Positions 10,314 through 17,615 of a DNA stretch of 37,008 nt are shown here, piece after piece. Both the position numbers and the translations under genes were made by a program. The DNA comes from RBG-16-66-20 sp035499575 (GTDB lineage Bacteria; Pseudomonadota; Gammaproteobacteria; Burkholderiales; SG8-39). Each line of letters starts with the position of its first letter. Within the stretch, counting starts at the first letter, position 1. The DNA is taken from contig DATJYN010000152.1 in assembly GCA_035499575.1 (NCBI GenBank), positions 1 through 37,008 of the forward strand. Reading direction: 5' to 3'. The notes beneath the pieces were generated by a model. It saw only the letters and a program-made list of their open reading frames with translations, had not been told where the DNA came from and searched no databases.

Positions 10314-10763
10314 TCAGGCTTTCGCAGCCGCGTGGATCGCTTCGCGCACCTGCTGGAAGGTGCCGCAGCGGCAGATGTTGGTGATCGCCGCATCGATCTG
10401 CGCGTCGGTCGGCTTGGGCGTCTTCGCGAGCAGCGCGCTGACCGCCATGATCATGCCGGACTGGCAGTAGCCGCATTGCGGCACGTCGTTGGCGAGCCAG
10501 GCCTGCTGCACCTTGGTGAGCTTGCCGTTCGGCGCGAGGCCTTCGATGGTGGTGATTTTCTTGCCGGCCGCGGCGCTTACCGGCATGGCGCAGGAGCGGA
10601 TCGGCGCGCCGTCCACGTGCACCGTGCAGGCGCCGCATTGCGCGATGCCGCAGCCGTACTTGGTGCCGGTCAGCCCGGCCTGCTCGCGGATCGCCCAGAG
10701 CAGCGGAGTCTCGGGCTCGGCGTCGATGTTGTGGACCTTGCCGTTGATGGTCAGGCGGATCAT
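10314..10763 (-). CDS. Molybdenum hydroxylase [2Fe-2S] subunit
   Basis: 149 residues, the usual size of the small subunit of isoquinoline-oxidoreductase/aldehyde-oxidase enzymes. Cys38, Cys43, Cys46 and Cys58 (CGIAQCGAC...SC) form the plant-ferredoxin-type cluster; Cys97, Cys100, Cys131 and Cys133 (CGYC...CRC) form the second. It relays electrons from the molybdenum site of the downstream-encoded subunit. It has no signal peptide, so it must be exported with its Tat-tagged partner. The start at 10763 has GGGAG eight bases upstream and overlaps the stop of the CoA-transferase-like beta subunit as ATGA; an in-frame ATG at 10808 would make a 15-residue extension with no family match. Confidence 0.95.
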   Translation of the reverse strand: MIRLTINGKVHNIDAEPETPLLWAIREQAGLTGTKYGCGIAQCGACTVHVDGAPIRSCAMPVSAAAGKKITTIEGLAPNGKLTKVQQAWLANDVPQCGYCQSGMIMAVSALLAKTPKPTDAQIDAAITNICRCGTFQQVREAIHAAAKA

Positions 10764-11476
10764 GGTTGCTCCCGGTGGGTAGGCGCTGCCGGTCTGGCGG
10801 ATCCCCAAATTCTGCCTGCAAATTCCGGATAATTCACTGCAATTTCGCTCGCCACCGGGCCTCGCAGCAAAGCGAGTTCGCCCTCGTCGGGCGCGGCAGT
10901 TTGCGGCGCGTACTGCGGCGCGTCGTAGTCAAAGCCCGTGTTTCTCTTTACGTCTGCCAGCGAACTTCCGGGATGCACGCTTTCGAGCCGAAAGCAGCGC
11001 TTGTCGGACAACCAGGAAAACAGCGCCTTGCCGGTGAGCAGCGCCGCCGGCGTGCCGCGCGCGGAAACGAATTCCACCTTCGGCACCAGCGTGCGGCGCG
11101 AATGCTCCTCGCGGAATAGGATGGTACGCGGCACCACCGGGTACATGTAGGCGGAGCCGAAGGAGCCGGGAAAGCGCTTGCCGTCGGCCCGCACCAGGTT
11201 GATCGCGCCCTCGCCGTCGATCTGCGCGCCGCCCAGGAAGAAGACGTCGATGCGGCCCTGCCCCGCCAGGTCGAACAGCTCGCGCGAGCCTTCGGTGAAG
11301 GGATTGGCGGCGCGTCGCTGCTGCAGCGAAACCCGGAACGTCTCGTCCTTCTGCTGGTGGAGGAAGGCGCCCGCCGCCGGAATGGGCGACGAGGCGCCGA
11401 TCGCCGCGTGGCGGGCGCCGCCCAGCAGCCGCGCGATCACGCAGGCGAGCAGCTCTTCTTTGGCGTAAGTACCCAT
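10760..11476 (-). CDS. CoA-transferase family beta subunit, IpdB-like, catalytic glutamate motif not seen
   Basis: 238 residues of the class I CoA-transferase beta fold. GASSPIPAAGAFL near residue 28, GQGRIDVFFLGGAQIDGEG, PGSFGSAYM and VEFVSARG with a C-terminal HPG...NTGFDY are shared with IpdB-like subunits. The E-N-G/E-S-G motif that carries the acyl-glutamate in true CoA-transferases is not visible where it should lie, as in IpdB, which acts as a ring-opening CoA-ester hydrolase rather than a transferase. It overlaps the alpha subunit by 40 bases and the iron-sulfur subunit gene by four, so it is embedded in the operon. Function on a CoA ester is likely; the specific substrate is unknown. 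Confidence 0.85.
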   Translation of the reverse strand: MGTYAKEELLACVIARLLGGARHAAIGASSPIPAAGAFLHQQKDETFRVSLQQRRAANPFTEGSRELFDLAGQGRIDVFFLGGAQIDGEGAINLVRADGKRFPGSFGSAYMYPVVPRTILFREEHSRRTLVPKVEFVSARGTPAALLTGKALFSWLSDKRCFRLESVHPGSSLADVKRNTGFDYDAPQYAPQTAAPDEGELALLRGPVASEIAVNYPEFAGRIWGSARPAAPTHREQP

Positions 11477-12228
11477 TCGTCCAGGTAGCGGCGGAACCCT
11501 TCCTGCGTCTTCGCCGCCTTCGCATAGAGCGCGACATGGGCGTCGTCCATGGCGTAGGCGCCGGGCACGGCGAACGGCCAGGCGCCGCGCGGCGCGGCCG
11601 CGGTGGCCGTGACGTAGATCGAGGAGATCACGCCGGGGGCAAGGAGCTCGTCTTCGAGCATGTCGCCTTTGCGCTGCTCTTCATAGGTGACCAGGGTCGA
11701 GCGCGCGGCGTGCGCGGCCGTCGCGAGTTCGCGGCGCCGACCGACCCAGACGTTGCCGGCTTCGTCCGCCCAGCGCGCATGGAACAGCGCGACGTCGGGC
11801 CGCAGGGCCGGCACGATGAGTAGCCCCGATTCGACGCGCCAATCCTTGCGTTCCTTGACCAGGTCCGATCCCAGGACGCCGGCAAGCGGCATGTAGGGAA
11901 CGCCCTTCTCCGCGGCCTGCAGCGCGGTGTGGATCGCGGGACAGGTTGCGTCCTTTACCTTGATGAGCCGTTGCTGCACGGCTTCGGTGAAGCGCGGCGC
12001 AAGGCCGGCTTCGCCGAGCGACACGGCGCTCGTTTCGACTTCAGCCACGCAGCCGGCACCGATGAGCAGGTCCGCGCCCATGCCGAGGATCGGCACGCCG
12101 AGCAGCCGGAGGTTCCTCGCCTGCCTGCGCACGAGCGCCCGCACGACGTCCATGGCGACGAGCGAATAGTCCGGCGGCAGCGCGAGCAGCGCGCCATCCG
12201 GTATCCGCGCGGCAAGCGACTCGCTCAG
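11437..12228 (-). CDS. CoA-transferase family alpha subunit, IpdA-like, probable CTG start
   Basis: 263 residues if it starts at CTG 12228. Family members begin about eight residues before the conserved A-R-I-P-D-G-A, and here that point is exactly this CTG, which overlaps the tldD stop in a CTGA joint like the ATGA and GTGA joints elsewhere in the same operon. No ATG, GTG or TTG occurs in frame nearby; the first ATG downstream would remove the first beta strand. Typical features are LLGVPILGMGADLLIGAGCVAEVET, GLAPRFTEAVQQ and PYMPLAGVLGSDL. With the beta subunit it forms a heteromeric enzyme acting on CoA esters. The start codon remains an inference, since no strong ribosome site precedes it. 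Confidence 0.85.
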   Translation of the reverse strand: MSESLAARIPDGALLALPPDYSLVAMDVVRALVRRQARNLRLLGVPILGMGADLLIGAGCVAEVETSAVSLGEAGLAPRFTEAVQQRLIKVKDATCPAIHTALQAAEKGVPYMPLAGVLGSDLVKERKDWRVESGLLIVPALRPDVALFHARWADEAGNVWVGRRRELATAAHAARSTLVTYEEQRKGDMLEDELLAPGVISSIYVTATAAAPRGAWPFAVPGAYAMDDAHVALYAKAAKTQEGFRRYLDEWVLTPKKSCSPA

Positions 12229-13667
12229 GCAGTACCGCCGACCGTGAGCCCGTCGATCTTCAGCGTCGGCTGGCCAACGCCCACCGGCACGCTCTGGCCT
12301 TCCTTGCCGCAGGTGCCCTGCCCGCCGTCGAGGTGCATGTCGTTGCCGATCATGCTGACGCGCGTCAGCACGTCGGGACCGTTGCCGATCAGCGTCGCGC
12401 CCTTCACCGGTTGCGTGACTTTGCCGTTTTCGATCAGGTAGGCCTCGGTCGCCGAAAACACGAACTTGCCGGTGGTGATGTCGACTTGCCCGCCGCCGAA
12501 ATTCACGGCATAGAGGCCCTTGTCGACGCTGGCGATGATCTCCCGCGGATCGCGCGTGCCGGCCAGCATGTAGGTGTTGGTCATCCTGGGCATCGTCATG
12601 TGCGCAAAGGATTCGCGCCGCGCGTTGCCGGTCACCGGCATTTTCATCAGGCGCGCGTTCAGGCTGTCCTGCATGTAGCCGCGCAGGATGCCGTCCTCGA
12701 TCAGCACGGTGCGGTGCGTCGGGTTGCCCTCGTCGTCGACGGTGAGCGAACCGCGCCGCCCCGGCAGCGTGCCGTCGTCCACCACCGTGACGCCGCGCGC
12801 GGCGACGCGCTCGCCGATGCGACCCGAGAACGCCGAGCTGCCCTTGCGGTTGAAGTCGCCCTCGAGGCCGTGGCCGATCGCCTCGTGCAGCAGGATGCCC
12901 GGCCAGCCCGGCCCGAGCACCACGGTCATGCTGCCCGCCGGCGCCGGCCTGGACTCCAGGTTGACCAGCGCCTGGTCCACGGCCTGCCTGGCGTAGTCCT
13001 TCAGCACCGCGCCGGTGAAATGCGAGTAGTCGGTGCGGCCGCCGCCGCCCGCGTAGCCCATCTCGCGCCGCCCGCCCGCCTCCGCGATCACCTGCACCGA
13101 CAGCCGCACCAGCGGCCGCACGTCGGCCGCGAGCACGCCGTCCGAGCGCGAGATGAGCACCACCTCGTATTCGCCGCCGAGGTGCGCCATCACCTGCGTG
13201 ACGCGCGGGTCGGCTGCGCGGCACAGCTGCTCGAGCGTTTCGAGCAGTTTGATCTTGCGTTCGGCATCCAGCGAGGCGAGCGGATCGAGCGCCTGGTAGC
13301 GCATCGGCGCCGCGCTTTTGCGGGCGATCTTTCCCTTGCGCGATTGGCCCGTGCTGGCGATGGCGCGGGTCGCCTGCGCGGCGTCCTGCAAGGCGGAGAA
13401 GCTGATTTCATCGGAATAGGCGAAGGCCGTCTTCTCGCCGGCGATCGCGCGCACCCCCACGCCCTGCTCGATCGAGAAGCTGCCCGATTTGACCGTGCCC
13501 TCCTCCAGGCTCCAGCTCTCGGCGCGCGTGTACTGGAAATACAGGTCGGCATAGTCCAGGCGGCGCCCGGCGAGCGCGCCGTAGACCGCGTCCAGCTTGC
13601 GGCTCTCCAGGTCGAACGGCGCCAGCAGGCAGGCATCCGCGGTGGCGAGCAATACGTCGGCGTCCAT
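12225..13667 (-). CDS. tldD: Zinc metalloprotease TldD
   Basis: 480 residues, normal for TldD. The zinc-binding helix is LLHEAIGHGLEGD near residues 259-271 (HExxxH type), preceded by a glycine-rich strand and followed by the C-terminal beta-sandwich with the DGLTVGG ending typical of the family. TldD with TldE/PmbA degrades unfolded peptides and matures some peptide natural products in other bacteria; tldE is not in this window. Its position 26 bases after yhdP reproduces the yhdP-tldD order known from enterobacteria. It overlaps the following CoA-transferase alpha gene by four bases, which places an ancient housekeeping pair at the head of the accessory sox/hydroxylase run. Confidence 0.96.
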   Translation of the reverse strand: MDADVLLATADACLLAPFDLESRKLDAVYGALAGRRLDYADLYFQYTRAESWSLEEGTVKSGSFSIEQGVGVRAIAGEKTAFAYSDEISFSALQDAAQATRAIASTGQSRKGKIARKSAAPMRYQALDPLASLDAERKIKLLETLEQLCRAADPRVTQVMAHLGGEYEVVLISRSDGVLAADVRPLVRLSVQVIAEAGGRREMGYAGGGGRTDYSHFTGAVLKDYARQAVDQALVNLESRPAPAGSMTVVLGPGWPGILLHEAIGHGLEGDFNRKGSSAFSGRIGERVAARGVTVVDDGTLPGRRGSLTVDDEGNPTHRTVLIEDGILRGYMQDSLNARLMKMPVTGNARRESFAHMTMPRMTNTYMLAGTRDPREIIASVDKGLYAVNFGGGQVDITTGKFVFSATEAYLIENGKVTQPVKGATLIGNGPDVLTRVSMIGNDMHLDGGQGTCGKEGQSVPVGVGQPTLKIDGLTVGGTA

Positions 13668-13693
13668 GTCGGTTCGGTTCCTTTCTGGTTCGG

Positions 13694-16600
13694 CTAGCGC
13701 AGCTGCATGCCCGGTTCGGTCGCGCCGACCGGCGTGGGCTGTACGACCTTTTCGACCTTCGGATCGCCCCAGGTGCCGCTGATGTTGTACTCGAAAGCGA
13801 ACAGCTTGCCGAGCGGATTCTTCATTACCCGCCCGGCGATCAGCGTCGCCACGCCGACGATCGGGTTCACCAGGCCCACCACGGTGGACGCGGTATCGCC
13901 GAGCTGCGGGATGACCTTGACGGCGAGCGACTGGGTTTCCAGCGACAGGTCCACCTGGCCGGTCATGGTGACGTCGGCCGCCGGCCCGCGCATGTGGAAT
14001 TCCTTGACTGCCATCACGCCGCGCTCGACCGCCAGGTTGCTGGTGATCTTGTCGAACTGGAAGCCCTTGGAAAATACGTCGCGGAAATCGAGCGACAGGC
14101 GGCGCGGCAGCATCTGCAGGCTCATCAGCGACACCAGCTTGCCGACGCCGGGCTCGATCTCGAGGAACTGCCCGTCCTCGGCCTGCATCTGCATCTGCCC
14201 GCCGAGCGTCGCATAGTCGAGGTTGAGCGGGTCCCCGTTCCAGGTCAGCGTGCCGTCCAGCTTCGCGGTGCCGCTCTTGACGTGGTCCGGGTAGCCGAAG
14301 CGCTCGAGGAACAGGCCGACGTCGCTGACGTCGAGCTTGAAGGAAAGCGAGGTGCTCGAGCCTTCACCCTGCTTCCAGAGCCCGGTGCCCGTGAGCGCGG
14401 AATCCGGATTGGTCATCGCCAGCTTCTCGATGCGCCAGGTGCGGTAGTCCGGCGACTCGTGCTTCGCCAGCACCTCGATGCGGCCCAGTTTGCGGCCGCG
14501 GTGCGTGAAGTTGTCGGCGACGATGTCCACGCCCGGCAGGTCCTTCAGGCCCTCGCCGGGCTTCACGCCGGGCGCATCCTCGGGCAGCGCCAGGCGCGTG
14601 AAGCGCGCCACCAGCCGGCCGCTGCCCTCGTTGCGGTAGACGAGGTCGCCGGCGAATTCCGCGGTGCTCATGTTCGCGGACCAGCCGGCGTCGTCGGCGA
14701 CTCCCTGCATCGTGACGCCGCGCATGCGCTTGCCGAGCGCGTCCAGCACGCCGACCTTGATGTCGTAGCCCACGCCTTCGCCGCTTACGGCCGCAGGAGA
14801 CTCGGCGAACAGCGGCAGCCAGCGGTCCAGGTCCAGCGCCGGCAGCGATCCCCGGATGGAGGTGCCGCGGCGCTCCGGGATCCGGACGATTTCGCCGGCG
14901 ATCGGATTGAGCGTGATCAGCGAGCGCTGCACCTGCAGCGCGGCCTGGCCTTGCGCCGCCGCGCCGGGCGGGACTGCGCGCAAGTATTCCGCCGTGACGA
15001 TGCGGCCGGTGGCCGGCCCGAGCGCAATCGACAGGCGGTCGCGGCCCTCGCCGGGAAATACCTCGACGCGCAGCGGCAGGACCTCGGCGGCGTTTTTCGC
15101 CAGCGGCGCCGGCAGCGAACTCGACACCCCCTCCAGCGTCGAGTCGAACGTGAGCTGCGTACGGCCCTCCTTGATCGTCGCCACCGCGACGTAGCGCGAG
15201 GATCCCGACAGCCGCTTGCGCCACGGATGGTCGAACAGCGGGCGCAGGCCTTCCACGGTGGCGCGCCCCTCGGCCGCGATCTGTACGCTGCCGTCCGGTT
15301 TCGTGCCGCCCGTGATGCGCACCTGGTCGCCGAACAGCTGCCCGCGCACGTCGCTGACCGTCAGCGTAGAGCCGGTAAAGCTGACGCGCCCGCTGGCGCG
15401 CTCGATCGGCGGCAGCCGCGGATCGACCGTGAGCGCGTTGCCCGCGATCTGGAACTCGCCGGCGACCTTGCTCTTGTCCATGTCGTGCAGCGCCAGGTCG
15501 AGGTGCAGGCGCAGCTTGCCGCGGCCGAGCGCGCTCATCGATTCGGTGACGCCGCCGGTCATGCGCTTCACCGGGCTGTCGCGGATGTAGTCAAGGAAGA
15601 CCGCGGTCGGCCCTTCGGCGATGCCGTCGACGATAAGCTGGCTGTTCGGATCGAGCATGCTGGGCAGCGTGACGCGCACGTTTTCGATCTTCGCGCCGAG
15701 GATGCTGCCGCTGCGCCCCAGCACCTCGATCTTGTCGCGCTCGAACAGCAGTACGCCCTCGATCGCCTCGATGCGCGGCCAGCCCTCGGCATAGTCGAGC
15801 ACCGCGTCCGACACCTTGGCCGACACCTGGAACTGGCCCTTCTCCGGGTCGAGGAACGGGAAATCGCGCAGGTCGCCCTTCAGGCGCATCCGTACGTCGC
15901 TCGCCTGCCCGGCAAGCACGGCGGACGCGACCCACGGGCGTACGTGCTCGCCCATAATCGTGCCAGAAGGCAAGTAGCGGGCGGTGTTCCTGCCGTCGGC
16001 GCGCGACAATTGCACCGTCAGGTCGATGATGCCCGGCCCTTCGCCGCGCCAGGCGTAGCTGCCGTTGGCGGTGCCGGCAAGGTCCTCGTTGGCGAATTTC
16101 AGGCCCGAGAGCCTCACTGCGACCCCGCTCGGCTTGTCCGCTTCGGCGGTCGCCGCGCGCTCCCAGGCAACGTCTCCGTCCAGCGTGTCCAGCAGGATGC
16201 GCGGCTCCGGGAACACCTTTGGCAGCTCGATTTCGCTCTTCAGGGAAGCGAAGCTGACTGCGCCTTTCCTTTCATTCGCCTCCAGGCTGCCGGAGAGATT
16301 GGTGATGCCCGGGAGATTGCGCCAGGCGTTCATGGTCAGGCCGGTGAAGCGCGATCTCGCCGTGTAGGTCGCGCGGTCGGGCAGTACGCCGGTCCAGTCG
16401 AGCTTCGTGTCGAGCAGGTTGCCCTGCGGCGCGAGTTCCACCAGCAGCGCGCGCAGGTCGGCGGGGAACGGCAGGAATTCCGCCAAGTGCGCGAGCGGCC
16501 CCAGCTCGATCAGGTTGGCGCTAAGCGAGCCGCGCTGCGCCAGCGTCGTGCCGCCGGCCGGCTCGTAGCTCGCGCGAAAGCTGGTGCCATTCATCGGCGG

Positions 16601-17581
16601 CGCCTTGGGGCTGACGAGCGCAAGGCCGCGCACGCCGAAATCGTAGCCGCGCGCGGTCTCGCTGCCGAAGACGCGGCCGCGCACCGATGAAATCTCCAGC
16701 ACCGGCAGGTCGCGGCCGAGGCGCGCGGTCACGTTCGAGAGCGCGACGTCGGCGGTGGCCTGCGAGAACCTGCCGTTCGCGAGCGTGGCCCAGAGCCGCA
16801 GCGCGCCTTCGCCGCGGCGCACGTCGAGCGGATAGTCGACCCAGGCGCGCCAGCCCGCCAGGTTGGTGTAGCCGAACTCGGTATAGACGCGGCCATTCCA
16901 TTTCGAAAAGTCGCGCACGCTCGCGCCTTCCAGCCGGGCGCGCACTTCCAGCCCGGGCCCCAACTCGCGCGGCGGCCGCGCGGCCAAGCCGGCCGCATGC
17001 TCGTCGCCGTCGTTCTGCAGGCGGAAATTCAGCGCCGAGAGCCTGAGCGGCGGCGCGCCGCGGCTCTGGTCCAGCCACTCGATCTCGGCGTCGCGCACCA
17101 CGATCTCGCTCTGCGACAGGATCCAGTCGGTGACCTTGCCGTCGCTCTTGTTGCCGGAGATGCGGATGCCGGCGACGAACACGTCGCCGTTCGCATCGCG
17201 CCGCACGGCGAGCTTGGGCCGGTCGATCACGAAAGAGTGCAGGCGAACCTCGCCGTAGAACAGCGAGCGCCAGCCGACGACGTTTTCCACCGACGGCAGC
17301 GTCAGCGCCTCGCGGCCGTCGCTGTCGTAGACGCGCACGTCGGCGATCGAGATGCGCGGGCGCAATCCCTGCCAGTCGGTGGCGATGGCGCCGATTTTCA
17401 CCGGCAGGCCGACCGAGCGCGAAATCTTGGCGACGATGTCGCCACGGTAGCTCTCGATGTTCGGCAGCACCCAGTAGCGCAGCGCCAGGAACACCGCTGC
17501 GAAGGCGAAGAATGCAGCCCAGGCGAGGATCTCAAGCGCGCGAATCAGCTTGCGCAGCGGGGCTTTTAGCCGGGTTCTCAT
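13694..17581 (-). CDS. yhdP: YhdP-family AsmA-like inner-membrane protein
   Basis: 1295 residues, the usual length for YhdP. One transmembrane segment lies near residues 17-37 (ALEILAWAAFFAFAAVFLALRY), followed by the DUF3971-type repeat and a long periplasmic beta-rich body, with an AsmA-like C-terminal region (LDGTLTWNGDPL, GQVDLSLETQSLAVKVIPQLGD). AsmA-family proteins of this type form periplasmic bridges that move phospholipids toward the outer membrane. An AGGAG ribosome site precedes the ATG, and the gene is divergent from glnE with only 34 bases between. Nearby tldD and the divergent glnE are the expected neighbours. No internal break was seen. Confidence 0.94.
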   Translation of the reverse strand: MRTRLKAPLRKLIRALEILAWAAFFAFAAVFLALRYWVLPNIESYRGDIVAKISRSVGLPVKIGAIATDWQGLRPRISIADVRVYDSDGREALTLPSVENVVGWRSLFYGEVRLHSFVIDRPKLAVRRDANGDVFVAGIRISGNKSDGKVTDWILSQSEIVVRDAEIEWLDQSRGAPPLRLSALNFRLQNDGDEHAAGLAARPPRELGPGLEVRARLEGASVRDFSKWNGRVYTEFGYTNLAGWRAWVDYPLDVRRGEGALRLWATLANGRFSQATADVALSNVTARLGRDLPVLEISSVRGRVFGSETARGYDFGVRGLALVSPKAPPMNGTSFRASYEPAGGTTLAQRGSLSANLIELGPLAHLAEFLPFPADLRALLVELAPQGNLLDTKLDWTGVLPDRATYTARSRFTGLTMNAWRNLPGITNLSGSLEANERKGAVSFASLKSEIELPKVFPEPRILLDTLDGDVAWERAATAEADKPSGVAVRLSGLKFANEDLAGTANGSYAWRGEGPGIIDLTVQLSRADGRNTARYLPSGTIMGEHVRPWVASAVLAGQASDVRMRLKGDLRDFPFLDPEKGQFQVSAKVSDAVLDYAEGWPRIEAIEGVLLFERDKIEVLGRSGSILGAKIENVRVTLPSMLDPNSQLIVDGIAEGPTAVFLDYIRDSPVKRMTGGVTESMSALGRGKLRLHLDLALHDMDKSKVAGEFQIAGNALTVDPRLPPIERASGRVSFTGSTLTVSDVRGQLFGDQVRITGGTKPDGSVQIAAEGRATVEGLRPLFDHPWRKRLSGSSRYVAVATIKEGRTQLTFDSTLEGVSSSLPAPLAKNAAEVLPLRVEVFPGEGRDRLSIALGPATGRIVTAEYLRAVPPGAAAQGQAALQVQRSLITLNPIAGEIVRIPERRGTSIRGSLPALDLDRWLPLFAESPAAVSGEGVGYDIKVGVLDALGKRMRGVTMQGVADDAGWSANMSTAEFAGDLVYRNEGSGRLVARFTRLALPEDAPGVKPGEGLKDLPGVDIVADNFTHRGRKLGRIEVLAKHESPDYRTWRIEKLAMTNPDSALTGTGLWKQGEGSSTSLSFKLDVSDVGLFLERFGYPDHVKSGTAKLDGTLTWNGDPLNLDYATLGGQMQMQAEDGQFLEIEPGVGKLVSLMSLQMLPRRLSLDFRDVFSKGFQFDKITSNLAVERGVMAVKEFHMRGPAADVTMTGQVDLSLETQSLAVKVIPQLGDTASTVVGLVNPIVGVATLIAGRVMKNPLGKLFAFEYNISGTWGDPKVEKVVQPTPVGATEPGMQLR

Positions 17582-17615
17582 CGCGCTTTTCTAAGCTCCT
17601 GTATTCTAGCTGTAA

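Noticed and set aside
8147..10384. Long open frame antisense to the molybdenum hydroxylase
   Set aside because: Composition is that of an antisense shadow in a high-GC genome; the real gene on the other strand has signal, motifs and ribosome site.
13994..16690. 898-codon open frame antisense to yhdP
   Set aside because: Low-complexity shadow with no domain; yhdP is intact and full length on the minus strand.
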